Positions 1 through 8,744 of a stretch of 64,000 bases of DNA are shown one piece after another. The stretch is taken from positions 1-64,000 of the forward strand of contig JAFRSH010000023.1 of NCBI GenBank assembly GCA_017427685.1, in the 5' to 3' direction. A model generated the notes under the pieces. That model saw only the letters and a list, made by a program, of their open reading frames with translations, was not told the DNA's origin and did not search any database. The first letter of the stretch is position 1. Each line of letters opens with the position of its first letter. Source of the stretch: Lachnospiraceae bacterium. GTDB lineage: Bacteria > Bacillota > Clostridia > Lachnospirales > Lachnospiraceae. The position numbers were made by a program, and so were the translations under genes.

Positions 1-134
1 ATTATTGTATCATTTTTTCTCGTTTATTGCAAGCGTTTTTATCGGCTTTTTGTTGATTTTATGCGGTTTTCATGGCTTTTTCTTCACGCTGTTTTTCACC
101 ATTTTTTTCTTGAGTGGAACTTTCTACAGGAAGT

Positions 135-2492
135 TCACGTATATGTGTTATTATTGTTGCCGTATTCAACTGACACATCTACGCCTTCAAATTTTATCGC
201 TCCGGCAATTACAGGCAAGTAGCCCCAGAATTCTTCGTAGTTATCTCCGGCATTGATAAGGACAGCCACCTTAGAAAACAAATGGTATGAACGAGTACAA
301 AGTTCCGAATCACCAAGGGTTTTTATGGTAACCCATTGTCTCCCATCTTCGCCAACTATTATCTCGGCCGAATCCACCAATCCGATGCTGTTATCAGCGT
401 TGTGATCAGTCAGACTGGTCTCCACATATTTGAAATCTCTGGTAATGTCATCTTCTGTTAATCTAATGACATTAGTTTGAGGAGAATTAGACAAAACCAC
501 TAAAGGCGAAGAGGACACTCCATAGTAAGGATGTCTTGCCTTGGCGATCGTAACCTCAACAGGTATATTTGCCACAATATCCATGTGGTTTTGATCACCT
601 TTTACCGCATACCAAACTTTGTACGTTCCGGCATTCGATCTCATGGGGATATCTGATGACCAAACATTGGTATCAATGTTGTCTGCATCAAAGGCGGGAG
701 CTGCCGTAGCGTTCGCATCGGTAACGGCGTAATAGATTGCTCCGCCGCTCACGATTCCGGCTTTCTCGAGGAGAGGCTGCTCGTATCCGATCGCACTTCC
801 CGTAGCAGTAGGACTGAACGTTAAGTTCGTGCTGCCCTCAAGTGGCGAAATCACGGGTTTTCCTTTGGTTACTCTTAAAGTGTAGGAAATCGTCTTAGGA
901 TTGTAGTTTTCATTACCGCTTGCTTCCGCGGTAATGGTAGTTTCTCCTACTCCTTTTATCGTCACCTTTCCTTTGGTATCAACCGTTGCTACAGACTCAT
1001 TACTTGAACTATATGTAACCGTTCCGATTGCATGATTAGTTATCTGGTTTATGAACGGCTCCGCACCGAATTCCTTTTCTATGGAGCTTTCTCTAAAGCA
1101 GAAGCTCTGATCATTCTTCGTGTCAGCGGTAACAGTTATCTCTACTCTGGGAGTATTATAAAAACTGTTTTCTACTACACCTATCACGATCTTTTGACTA
1201 GTGTTTATCTCCCAATGGTTAGCCACAAAGGTAAGCTTGTTATTTTTAACTGTACACACGTCAAACATACCACTGACGTAATTATTTATCTTATATATAA
1301 AACCGTCCTCCAGTGCATCCAACGTAAGCTCGTGTTGTGCCGCCTCGCGTGCAACAATCGAAACGTTGTATGACGTCGTTATACTCATGTTGGCCTTTGC
1401 TATCTCGACATCAACGTAAGCAGGATCAACGGTGCAGTACCTGTCATCGCCCTTTACCGCATACCATACCCGGTAAGTTCCGGGATCTTTTCCCTTGATG
1501 GAGGATGCGTCACTGACCCAACCCTCGGCAACATTACCCGATGCGTTAATAAACTCGGGTTTTGAAGCATTTTTATCCGTTTTCTTATAGTAGATAGCTC
1601 CTCCCGAAGCAGTGCCGGCGTTGATCAGAGTCTGATCGGCTTTGTTATATGTGAGACCGGCGATCGCAGTAGGCGCCTGTGTTACTTTACCGGGAAGGTA
1701 GAAAGCGTTTCTGTAGATATCATAAGCCAGTCTCACATTGGGCTCATCGGATTTGTACGCATAGATACCTTTAGCCTTTTCGGCTGTTGTTTTCGTGCTG
1801 AAGATAGTGGCTCCGACAGCGCAGCTCACATAAACTTTAGAGCCGCTTTGGAAATTATTTCCAAGCGTGATTTTCCCGCCATTCAGGAAGATATCGCTGT
1901 AGCCGTCGGTATTGTATATATCGCCTCCCATCATCACTAAGCCATCAAGTGTCAGCGCAGCTCCTGTCGCAAGATAAACACCCACGCCCTTGCCCGTCAA
2001 AGCTTTGTTACCTCCGATATGGACGTTACCCAGCGTAAGCTTACCACCGCCTTCGACAACAATACCGCCACCGAAACCGGTGTTGTTTCCGCCCTTTATC
2101 TCACCTCGAGTCGTTGATCCGGTAATGGTGACTGATGCACCCGAAGCCACTTTCAGTACAAAGCCTGCTCCGATTGCCGATGAATCACTCTGATCAAGTC
2201 CACGATCGATGCTATGACTTTGCAGATCGATAGTGATCGCCGAACCCATGACAACAAGACCGGAATCACCCGAGCCTGCCCGGATGTCATCCGTGAGTGT
2301 GATTACATAATTGTCACGACCGAGATAGGACTGTAATTGTGCCCAATCTGAAACCGGGACTGTATTAGATGACTGCTGAGAAGGTGTACCAGCCCATGCA
2401 TCAACTGTTGCATCTTCGATCGGTAAAAGTCCAACTACAAGAACAAAAACCAAAAAAAGAGCAACAAAGTTCTTAAACCTATGTTGCTTCAT
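135..2492 (-). CDS. Secreted surface protein with beta-helix and Ig-like repeats
   Basis: A 785-residue exported protein. The chosen ATG is preceded at good distance by GGGGGAGAG; the frame stays open 67 codons further upstream, but that part is the structured leader. Residues 1-32 are a signal peptide (KQHR, then a long hydrophobic run, then VDA-W). Residues of about 80-200 are Gly/Thr/Val-rich and rich in GG(I/K) turns, like a right-handed beta-helix. About 272-364 and 547-650 are two copies of a repeat containing SGGAIYY and GTY(R/K)VWYAVKGD. About 463-546 resembles a bacterial Ig-like (Big_2) domain, with SSNESVATVD and GETTITAEASGN. There is no LPxTG signal, so anchoring is unclear. The end lies in an AAC/AAT run; a one-base shift there would add a charged tail of about 25 residues. 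Role unknown; adhesin or polymer binding is only a guess. Confidence 0.75.
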   Translation of the reverse strand: MKQHRFKNFVALFLVFVLVVGLLPIEDATVDAWAGTPSQQSSNTVPVSDWAQLQSYLGRDNYVITLTDDIRAGSGDSGLVVMGSAITIDLQSHSIDRGLDQSDSSAIGAGFVLKVASGASVTITGSTTRGEIKGGNNTGFGGGIVVEGGGKLTLGNVHIGGNKALTGKGVGVYLATGAALTLDGLVMMGGDIYNTDGYSDIFLNGGKITLGNNFQSGSKVYVSCAVGATIFSTKTTAEKAKGIYAYKSDEPNVRLAYDIYRNAFYLPGKVTQAPTAIAGLTYNKADQTLINAGTASGGAIYYKKTDKNASKPEFINASGNVAEGWVSDASSIKGKDPGTYRVWYAVKGDDRYCTVDPAYVDVEIAKANMSITTSYNVSIVAREAAQHELTLDALEDGFIYKINNYVSGMFDVCTVKNNKLTFVANHWEINTSQKIVIGVVENSFYNTPRVEITVTADTKNDQSFCFRESSIEKEFGAEPFINQITNHAIGTVTYSSSNESVATVDTKGKVTIKGVGETTITAEASGNENYNPKTISYTLRVTKGKPVISPLEGSTNLTFSPTATGSAIGYEQPLLEKAGIVSGGAIYYAVTDANATAAPAFDADNIDTNVWSSDIPMRSNAGTYKVWYAVKGDQNHMDIVANIPVEVTIAKARHPYYGVSSSPLVVLSNSPQTNVIRLTEDDITRDFKYVETSLTDHNADNSIGLVDSAEIIVGEDGRQWVTIKTLGDSELCTRSYHLFSKVAVLINAGDNYEEFWGYLPVIAGAIKFEGVDVSVEYGNNNNTYT

Positions 2493-2728
2493 AAGTTCTC
2501 TCCCCCTCTTTGCAGTCGGTTTCCAACCGACTGCGTTTCCTCTCCATTCATGCCACTCGCGTAGTAGGCTCCTATTATTTTGTCTGTTATCTTTCACTAC
2601 TCCGTCCTCCTCTTTAGATGCGGTTTCTAACCGCATCTGATTCCTCGCCAAACACTCAACTCGAGTAGTAGGCTCAGTTCTCTTCTGACGCAAAGCTCCG
2701 CTATGGAGCTCCCCCGGTCAGATATACG
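2493..2728 (-). promoter_or_regulatory. Long structured 5' leader with a tandem RNA motif
   Basis: The leader has a nested hairpin at 2690-2728 (TCTGAC/GTCAGA outside, AGCTCC/GGAGCT inside). Two related modules follow, starting at 2675 and 2571. Each opens with GAGCCTACTAC, then a CGAGT, then GAGGAA, then a strong hairpin capped around GGTTnGAAACC (2616-2638 and 2512-2534), then AAAGAGG(A/G)GG. In the first module ACTACTC (2663-2669) can pair with GAGTAGT (2596-2602). In the second, the AAAGAGGGGGAGAG segment is the ribosome binding site itself. The hairpin arms differ between copies but keep pairing, which argues for RNA structure. I cannot match it to a known riboswitch class. Confidence 0.5.
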
Positions 2729-2796
2729 CAACAAAGACTTCTTTTCCACAAGAAGCCAACATCGGTCGTTCACCCTTTTACGACCAACGCCGTTAT

Positions 2797-2825
2797 AATA
2801 ACATAACCACCCTTGATCAAGTCAA
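2797..2825 (-). promoter_or_regulatory. Promoter of the surface-protein gene
   Basis: On the minus strand a TTGACT -35 box (2820-2825) is followed after 17 bases by GTTATT (2797-2802), with TATAAC overlapping just downstream. Transcription from here would give a leader of about 300 nt before the ATG at 2492. Confidence 0.5.
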
Positions 2826-2882
2826 TACTTTTTTTGCTGTTTTAGTGATCAAATAAGTAGATTTCGGTCCGGCGATCGTATC

Positions 2883-3725
2883 TTACGTCGGTTGACCTTC
2901 TTTAAATCTTCTCATCATCTCGTTTGTCAGACTGTGGTTGTTCGGCTGCAATTCGATGTCCTCTCTCCGAACCCACTCGGCGAACTTGAGCTCGCCCTCG
3001 TCCATACGGATATCGCATTCCCCGTCCGCTTCACAGTAGAATCCTACCAGGATGTCCTGCGCCATCCCCCAGGGCTGCGACTTGTAATACCTGATATTCT
3101 TAACCCTCACTCCGGTCTCTTCCATGACCTCGCGTGCCACTGTCTCTTCAAGCGTCTCTCCGATCTCCGTAAAGCCCGCTACCAAAGCGCTGTGGCCGTA
3201 ACCGCGTCTGTATTTCGTGATAAGGATCCTGTCACCATTGATGACACCGACTATCACCGCGGGGTTGATCCTGGGATAGACCGTGTTGCCGCACCCGGGG
3301 CAGACAAGCGACCTTTCCTTCTCCCCGACTTCAAGCCCGGCTCCGCACTTCCCGCAGAACCTGTTGTCCTCGTACCACTTCCAAAGGTGATAGGCCGTAA
3401 AAGCAGCATACACTTCTTTACCGGTATACATGTCACGCAGGTCACGTATGGAGTGATATGTGTAGCCCTCCGGCGCGTCCAGGGTTCCGAAAGTCAGGAA
3501 GAACCGCTCCTCATCTACCGAGAAGAGGTAGATCGTTTTAAATTTCGAAGGATCTGCCCCGCTCGCGTCACGTATTTCCCCGGTCGTCGGTAAAGTCATT
3601 ACCCCGTCTTTTTCGCCGTGCAATACCCTTCCCTCTTTGTCAAAGACAAACAGAAAGTCTTCACTCCCGGGAGCCGCGTTTTTATATGCATTATTTAATC
3701 TGCTCGGAAAAATGTCCTGTATCAT
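2883..3725 (-). CDS. nudC: NAD+ diphosphatase / RNA NAD-decapping Nudix hydrolase NudC
   Basis: 280 residues. After an N-terminal domain of about 110 residues there is a four-cysteine zinc ribbon (CGKC about 20 residues before CPGC). The Nudix domain follows, with the box G-FTEIGETLEETVAREVMEETG-V, which matches GX5EX7REUXEEXGU. SQPWGMAQ after the box is a variant of the SQPWPFPQS signature of NudC-type enzymes. The family hydrolyses NAD(H) to NMN(H) and AMP and removes NAD caps from RNA. The ATG follows AAGGA. The gene lies 93 bp downstream of the ABC exporter and may be cotranscribed. Confidence 0.88.
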   Translation of the reverse strand: MIQDIFPSRLNNAYKNAAPGSEDFLFVFDKEGRVLHGEKDGVMTLPTTGEIRDASGADPSKFKTIYLFSVDEERFFLTFGTLDAPEGYTYHSIRDLRDMYTGKEVYAAFTAYHLWKWYEDNRFCGKCGAGLEVGEKERSLVCPGCGNTVYPRINPAVIVGVINGDRILITKYRRGYGHSALVAGFTEIGETLEETVAREVMEETGVRVKNIRYYKSQPWGMAQDILVGFYCEADGECDIRMDEGELKFAEWVRREDIELQPNNHSLTNEMMRRFKEGQPT

Positions 3726-3818
3726 GCTGCCATCCTTAATCCTTTTTTCGCTCCCATTTTTTCAACACCCAATATTTTATCAAAACAAGACGCCAAATAG
3801 ACGCAGAACAAAAACCTA

Positions 3819-5549
3819 TCATCCGTTCCATTTATACAGTGCCGCATAGGCGCCGTTCTTTGCCATAAGCTCGTCGTGCGTGCCGCTCTCCTCGATACCG
3901 TTCTCTGTAAGGACGATGATCCTCTGTGCGTTCCTGATGGTTGAGAGCCTGTGGGCGATAACGAATGTTGTCCTGTTCTTCGCAAGCTTTTCAAGGGATT
4001 CCTTGACTATGTTCTCGCTTTCGTTGTCAAGTGCGCTCGTAGCCTCATCGAATATCAGTATCGGGGGATTCTTGAGGAATACCCTCGCGATGGAAAGCCT
4101 CTGCTTCTGACCTCCCGAAAGCTTGATACCCCTTTGACCGATATCGGTGTCGTACCCCTTGGGAAGTTCCTGTATGAAATCGTGTGCGTTCGCAAGCTTC
4201 GCTGCCTCAATGATCTCTTCTCTTGTTGCCGAAGGATTGCCGTAACTGATGTTCTCGTAAACGGTACCCGCGAAGAGATATACATCCTGCTGCACGATAC
4301 CGATGTTCCTCCTGAGGCTTTTTAGGGTAACCTCGCGGATATCCTTTCCGTCAATGGTGATCCTGCCTCCGGTCACATCGTAGAACCTCGGGATAAGACT
4401 GCAAAGAGTCGTTTTGCCTCCTCCCGACGAGCCGACGAGTGCCACATAGGCGCCGGCCTCGACATTAAGGTTTATGTGACGCAGCACTCTGTGCGCGGCC
4501 TCGCTGTATCTGAACGAAACATCCTCAAATGCGATCCTTCCGCGTACATTCGTAAGTTCTTCGGCATCCGGCGCATCCGTGATATCGGGCGCGGTGTCAA
4601 GGATCTCGATAAACCTTTCAAAGCCGGTATAACCGTTCTGGAACTGCTCGGTGAACTCTATAAGCGTCTGGATCGGCTCCGTGAAGACGTTTATATAAAG
4701 CAGGAACGCGATAAAATCAGGCACCGTGACCACATCATTTACCAGTAGCGCTCCCCCCGTCATGATGACTACCACGTTGATAAGGATCGTAAACGAAGTC
4801 ATGCCGGAGTGGAAAAGTCCCATGTATTTATAGCTGTTTTTCTTGGCCCTCAGGAAGCCGTCGTTGCCTTCCTTAAACTTATCGTTTTCGATCATCTCGT
4901 TTCCGAACGACTTTACAACTCTGATCCCGGCAAGGTTGTCCTCGATACGGGCATTGATCTCAGCGATCTTCTCCCTGTTCCACCTGAAGGCTCTGCGCAT
5001 CCTCTTGTTCATAAAAATCGCATATATGCACATAAAAGGTACAAGCACAAACGCCGCAACGGTCAGATAACCGCTGATCTGCGAAAGGATCACGAATGCG
5101 CCGATCAGCTTGATCGAAGCGATGACCAGATTTTCCGGGCCGTGATGCAGGAGCTCCGAGATCTCAAACAGGTCGCTTGTGATCCTGCTCATGAGCTGCC
5201 CGACCTTCTGCTCGTCGTAGAAGGAAAATGACAGTTTCTGATAATGCGCGAAGATCTCGGCACGCATATCATACTCCATCCCGGCTCCCATAACGTGTCC
5301 GACGTAGGAGATAAAGAATCTCGCGCCAAACTGGACAGCCACGAGGGCGATCAGTACCGCCCCGATCGCAAAGATCAGTCCGATGTTGTTCTCTTCCTTG
5401 ATCTGCGCGATATTTGACGTTATGTACCTGACCACAAGCGGTATCACGAGCGCGATCCCCGAGCACACCAGCGCGAAGAAGATGTCCGCGAAGAAGGTGC
5501 CCTTGTAGGGCTTATAGTAGGCGATCATTCTTTTTATGTTTTTCTTCAT
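3819..5549 (-). CDS. ABC exporter, fused membrane and ATPase domains (multidrug/lipid type)
   Basis: 576 residues, the usual length of a homodimeric or heterodimeric type IV exporter half. Residues of about 1-310 hold six membrane helices starting at KKNIKRMIAYYKPYKG. The ATPase domain has Walker A GSSGGGKTT, Q-loop QQDVYLF, signature LSGGQKQRLSIAR, Walker B ILIFDEATSALD and H-loop AHRLST. All catalytic residues are intact, so it should be an active pump. The substrate cannot be read from sequence. It is monocistronic or followed by nudC. Its promoter shares an extended -10 and a CTGATCAG palindrome with the MATE gene at 5639, so the two exporters may be co-regulated. Confidence 0.9.
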   Translation of the reverse strand: MKKNIKRMIAYYKPYKGTFFADIFFALVCSGIALVIPLVVRYITSNIAQIKEENNIGLIFAIGAVLIALVAVQFGARFFISYVGHVMGAGMEYDMRAEIFAHYQKLSFSFYDEQKVGQLMSRITSDLFEISELLHHGPENLVIASIKLIGAFVILSQISGYLTVAAFVLVPFMCIYAIFMNKRMRRAFRWNREKIAEINARIEDNLAGIRVVKSFGNEMIENDKFKEGNDGFLRAKKNSYKYMGLFHSGMTSFTILINVVVIMTGGALLVNDVVTVPDFIAFLLYINVFTEPIQTLIEFTEQFQNGYTGFERFIEILDTAPDITDAPDAEELTNVRGRIAFEDVSFRYSEAAHRVLRHINLNVEAGAYVALVGSSGGGKTTLCSLIPRFYDVTGGRITIDGKDIREVTLKSLRRNIGIVQQDVYLFAGTVYENISYGNPSATREEIIEAAKLANAHDFIQELPKGYDTDIGQRGIKLSGGQKQRLSIARVFLKNPPILIFDEATSALDNESENIVKESLEKLAKNRTTFVIAHRLSTIRNAQRIIVLTENGIEESGTHDELMAKNGAYAALYKWNG

Positions 5550-5583
5550 AGCTCGTTTCTCTTTCGTAGCCGATAAAATATGA

Positions 5584-5605
5584 CTGATCAGAGGGGATTA
5601 TACCA
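5584..5605 (-). promoter_or_regulatory. Extended -10 promoter with CTGATCAG operator-like palindrome (ABC exporter)
   Basis: On the minus strand TGG-TATAAT (5597-5605) is an extended -10 box. The perfect palindrome CTGATCAG (5584-5591) falls at the expected transcription start. The same arrangement is at 7045-7065 in front of the MATE gene. Confidence 0.55.
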
Positions 5606-5638
5606 CGTTGACAATTTTGAAATCATGTCTTTTTCAGA

Positions 5639-6985
5639 TCATTTGAACTGGTCTTTGCGCCACCGTCCGCTCAGGTAGAAGATCCATGTGATCATGAATC
5701 CCGTTCCGAATCCGAAGATCCCGTTCCACCAGATGATCGTGTGTCCGAGGAAATCGCTGTAGCGGAACAGGTACGTGACGAGCACTCTCATGCCGAGCGC
5801 GCCGCACGCAACGACCATCGGAAGCAGGCTGTGTCCCGTGCCCTGGAACACTCCGAACACCGGAACATAAAGTGCGAGCACAATGTTTATGATCGCAACC
5901 GCACGCAGGTGGTCGAGACAGTACGCAGCCGCGTCGGGACTGAGTCCGAAAAGCGAGATGATGTTCCCAGCGAAGATCCAGACCACGGCCGAGATAACAA
6001 GCGTCATACCTGTAGAGATGACCAGTGTCTGTCTGACACCCTGCTTCACTCTGTCAAGCTTCCTCGCACCATAGTTCTGACCGGTGTAGGTCGCAAGAGT
6101 AGTCTGAAACGCATTACAAGGCAGGTTCAGGTACATCTCGATCCTCTGACCGACCGTAAACGATGCGGTCATGACCTTGCCGAAGCCGTTGACAGCACGC
6201 TGTATAAACGTCAGTCCGAACGAAACGATGATCAGCTGAAGCGAGATCGGGAAGCCGACAGTCACCGTGTTCTTAACAAGCTCGCCGTTCCACCTGTACT
6301 CCCTAAGTGCAAATCTGAACACGGGATAGCGTTTTCTCATGTATATGTAGGCTGCCACGAAAGAAGCCGCCTGCGAGATCACTGTGGCAAACGCCGCACC
6401 ACCGACACCCCAGTCAAACACCGCAACGAACAGAAGGTCGAGCCCGATGTTCAACACACTGGATATTAATAGGAAATAAAGCGTTGCGGCACTGTCACCG
6501 ACAGCGCGGAGGATCGCCGAAAAGATGTTGTAGCCAAACTGGAAGATCAGTCCGACGGAATATATCCTGAAGTACAACACCGTCATATCAAGGATCTCAG
6601 CCGGGACATCCAGTAAGTGCTCATATGCGGGGCGGGCCACAAGAACCCCGACCGCTGCCATGATCACGCCCAGGATCATCAGGAAAAGGATGCCCGTCGA
6701 CGCGTTGGCTCTCACCTGCTCTTCGTCCTCGGCACCGTACCGCTGAGCCACCACGATCCCGTTTCCCGCCGAGAAGCCCATCGCTATGGCAAGCAACATG
6801 AAGGCAAAACTGGCCGTTGTTCCGACCGCCGAGAGCGATTCCTCGCCGGCGAACCTGCCGACCACGATCGTGTCGACCGTGTTGTAAAGCTGTTGAAGGA
6901 GGGATCCCGCCAGAACAGGAAGCGAAAACTTGAGTATGTGCTTCCAGGGCGTACCCTCCGTCATTGTTTTTGTTCTGATCTGCAT
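5639..6985 (-). CDS. MATE-family multidrug/cation antiporter
   Basis: 448 residues, twelve predicted hydrophobic segments, typical MATE N-terminus (LKFSLPVLAGSLLQQLYNT, then VDTIVVGRFAGEESLSAVG). The family exports cationic drugs and metabolites using Na+ or H+ gradients. The start is set by the ribosome binding site: GGGAG lies 9 bases before the ATG at 6985. A TTG nine bases upstream touches the GGGAG and cannot be used. A second, distant MATE paralogue is at 18275. The shared promoter palindrome links this gene to the ABC exporter just downstream. Confidence 0.9.
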   Translation of the reverse strand: MQIRTKTMTEGTPWKHILKFSLPVLAGSLLQQLYNTVDTIVVGRFAGEESLSAVGTTASFAFMLLAIAMGFSAGNGIVVAQRYGAEDEEQVRANASTGILFLMILGVIMAAVGVLVARPAYEHLLDVPAEILDMTVLYFRIYSVGLIFQFGYNIFSAILRAVGDSAATLYFLLISSVLNIGLDLLFVAVFDWGVGGAAFATVISQAASFVAAYIYMRKRYPVFRFALREYRWNGELVKNTVTVGFPISLQLIIVSFGLTFIQRAVNGFGKVMTASFTVGQRIEMYLNLPCNAFQTTLATYTGQNYGARKLDRVKQGVRQTLVISTGMTLVISAVVWIFAGNIISLFGLSPDAAAYCLDHLRAVAIINIVLALYVPVFGVFQGTGHSLLPMVVACGALGMRVLVTYLFRYSDFLGHTIIWWNGIFGFGTGFMITWIFYLSGRWRKDQFK

Positions 6986-7044
6986 TTCGTTCAACTCCCG
7001 ACATGTCTGCTTCTTTTACTTTTTTCGCAGCTGATATAATTTGA

Positions 7045-7065
7045 CTGATCAGAGTGATCATACCA
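7045..7065 (-). promoter_or_regulatory. Extended -10 promoter with CTGATCAG operator-like palindrome (MATE)
   Basis: On the minus strand TGG-TATGAT (7057-7065) is followed by CTGATCAG (7045-7052). The ACGTGGTAT and CTGATCAGTCA blocks are the same as at 5581-5606, with spacing differing by one base. Confidence 0.55.
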
Positions 7066-7140
7066 CGTAGATAATAAACTTTGTCTTTATCGAGTCCGTG
7101 AAAAAGTCTGTAAAAAACAGTTCTGTATGAATAGGGCTTC

Positions 7141-7818
7141 CTAACTCATTATATCTTTAATTATTCCATCAGGAGTATCCGGGGTCCAATGTCCTTCCAA
7201 ACAGATTTCCGCTCCTATAGATGATATAGTTTTAACCAGTTCTTCACATAAATCCCTTCTTTTTGATCCACCGGGGAATTCACCACTGTTCGAATCACCA
7301 ATAAAAAGCACTTTCTCATCTATGACATAAACCAATGTAGAATCATCAGTATGCGGGGATTGCGAATTAATAAGTCTGATAGGACAATTACCTGCATCGA
7401 TCAACAATTCCTTATCAAAAACAATTTCCGGCAATGTTACAATAACCGGTTTATCATCTGAATATTCTCTTCTTATGGAATCGTGCATATTGATAAACTC
7501 GGCTGTGCCTTCTTTTCTTAATTTATCTCTTATTTCTGATAAATGCTGCTTTGTTTTGCTGTTCGCGATGCACAATCCATTCACAGAATGCATACCAAAT
7601 GTGTGATCCCAATGCCAATGTGTAATGATCGTTAGCGTGGGCAGAGGAAGTCCCTCTTCGGCTAATGCACGATAAAATTCTTCTGTGTGAGAAGCAGAAT
7701 GTCCTGCATCAACCGCAACCGAAAAACTATCTCCCTTTATATAGCCAAGATTAGGTCTGTCCCTTAACTCTTCATACGGATAGTACCATATTCTATCTGA
7801 TAACCTCTTCAATTTCAC
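7141..7818 (-). CDS. Metallo-beta-lactamase-fold hydrolase
   Basis: 225 residues from the GTG at 7818, which has GGAGGGG 8 bases upstream; the earlier in-frame GTG at 7827 directly abuts that site. The metal-binding motif is HWHWDH at about residue 82, followed later by PHTDDS (metal His), FIGDS (bridging Asp) and LEGHW (last His), so a full two-metal site is present. The fold covers lactonases, glyoxalases and phosphodiesterases; substrate unknown. Cytoplasmic (no signal peptide). It stands alone, on the edge of the repeat-rich accessory region. Confidence 0.8.
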   Translation of the reverse strand: MKLKRLSDRIWYYPYEELRDRPNLGYIKGDSFSVAVDAGHSASHTEEFYRALAEEGLPLPTLTIITHWHWDHTFGMHSVNGLCIANSKTKQHLSEIRDKLRKEGTAEFINMHDSIRREYSDDKPVIVTLPEIVFDKELLIDAGNCPIRLINSQSPHTDDSTLVYVIDEKVLFIGDSNSGEFPGGSKRRDLCEELVKTISSIGAEICLEGHWTPDTPDGIIKDIMS

Positions 7819-8027
7819 AATACTCACCCCTCCAATTCAAAAGATTTAAAGATATTATTTCCCCACTCTCTTTTTCGCACTATGCGAATCTTTTTATCCT
7901 TAAACAGTTTATTTAAACATTGGCTCATTTTCCAAAACATAATCACCATCATTTATGTCATCTGAGTCAATCGATACTGATACACCATATTCTACCAAAA
8001 AACAAAATGCAAGGATAGTAAAAACAC

Positions 8028-8128
8028 AATGCTTGCGCTTTACCCCTGCGCAAGCATTGGGACCAGCATGGTCAGCGACACGAACGCCGGTTCTGCGTCC
8101 AGTTGCCGGCGAAGCCGCGGACTTGAAC
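8028..8128. repeat. tRNA-associated repeat family, copy A
   Basis: Hairpin AATGCTTGCGC/GCGCAAGCATT (8028-8058) followed by a 54-bp core (8075-8128). The core recurs at 16976-17029 with one mismatch and at 17155-17208 with a few. On the minus strand the core begins with GTTCAAGTCC, which is a tRNA T-loop sequence. Function unknown. Confidence 0.7.
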
Positions 8129-8231
8129 GTAAGACCACTCTGAGAACCCAGTAAAATCAAGGGTTTCATGATTAACAATTCGCAGGTTAATCAATAGTTA
8201 ATCACAAAATCTTTTAAGAAAGGAACGACAT
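8121..8231. repeat. 110-bp direct repeat, copy 1
   Basis: Nearly identical to 15718-15828. Both start ACTTGAACGTAAGACCACTC and end TTTTAAGAAAGGAACGACAT. The end looks like a ribosome binding site plus start codon, but this copy has ATA where the other has ATG. It abuts copy A of the tRNA-associated repeat. Confidence 0.75.
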
Positions 8232-8292
8232 AATTAGCTTTAATCTCATAAATTTTCAAACCAGGCATATGTGTATCCTTTCTTACAAGAAA

Positions 8293-8316
8293 CAGGGACA
8301 AGAAACCTTGTCCCTG
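8293..8316. repeat. Perfect hairpin CAGGGACAAG/CTTGTCCCTG
   Basis: Ten-bp perfect arms with an AAAC loop. Read on the minus strand it is followed by TTTCTTG, so it could act as a weak terminator. No gene ends close by. Confidence 0.45.
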
Positions 8317-8320
8317 CTGT

Positions 8321-8392
8321 TAACTCGCTCATTTTAAGGCTGTGCATCACCCACTCATAACTCGCTCATTTATAAGGCTGTGCATCACCTAC
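8321..8392. repeat. Two-copy 37-bp tandem repeat
   Basis: The unit TAACTCGCTCATTT(AT)AAGG then CTGTGCATCACC occurs twice, at 8321-8353 and 8358-8392. It is non-coding and belongs to the gene-free stretch 7830-8744. Confidence 0.7.
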
Positions 8393-8495
8393 TATTAAAG
8401 TTATATACGATAATTCTTTAAAATTCAAGTCCAGAACCACCCCGGATAGAGTAAACCTACTTTTCTTGACTGCTACAAGAGCGTAAAGAGCGACG

Positions 8496-8604
8496 GCACA
8501 AACGTTAAATTATTTTGCACACAAACGTTAAATTATTTTGCACACAAATGTTAAATTATTTTGCGCATAAATGTCAAATTTTCTTGCGCACAAATGTTAA
8601 ACGG
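8496..8604. repeat. Five-copy 23-bp tandem array, IS21-end-like
   Basis: Units start at 8496, 8517, 8540, 8563 and 8586. The full units have an exact 23-bp period and the pattern GCRCAYAAAYGTYAAATTNTTTT. On the minus strand the units contain TTTGACA and GCGCAA, as do the multiple terminal repeats of IS21-family elements. No transposase is nearby, so this may be a solo end left by a lost element. Confidence 0.6.
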
Positions 8605-8658
8605 AGTATGTTTTCCTACACTATTCCGATACACCTACATTGCGCCTTGCAATAGTCA

Positions 8659-8698
8659 TGTGAACTACTCCGACTTATAGAAGTCGGAGTAGTTCACA
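8659..8698. repeat. Perfect 18-bp inverted repeat with 4-base loop
   Basis: TGTGAACTACTCCGACTT pairs perfectly with its complement across ATAG. No T-run follows on either strand, so a classical terminator is unlikely. It sits 47 bp beyond the stop of the M56 peptidase gene and could still act as a 3' processing hairpin. Confidence 0.6.
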
Positions 8699-8744
8699 TA
8701 AATGCAATCCATCGTAGCGAGAATCGTGCAAACACTGCAAAATG

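Noticed and set aside
2680..2730. GACGCAAAGC on the plus strand, similar to part of a cyclic-di-GMP-I riboswitch
   Set aside because: It is on the strand opposite to the gene and is one arm of a local hairpin. The remaining conserved GEMM positions are absent.
6986..6994. TTG start of the first MATE gene
   Set aside because: The TTG touches the GGGAG ribosome binding site, so initiation at the ATG at 6985 is far more likely.
8496..8604. CRISPR-like array
   Set aside because: The units are directly adjacent without unique spacers, only five copies exist, and no cas gene is near.
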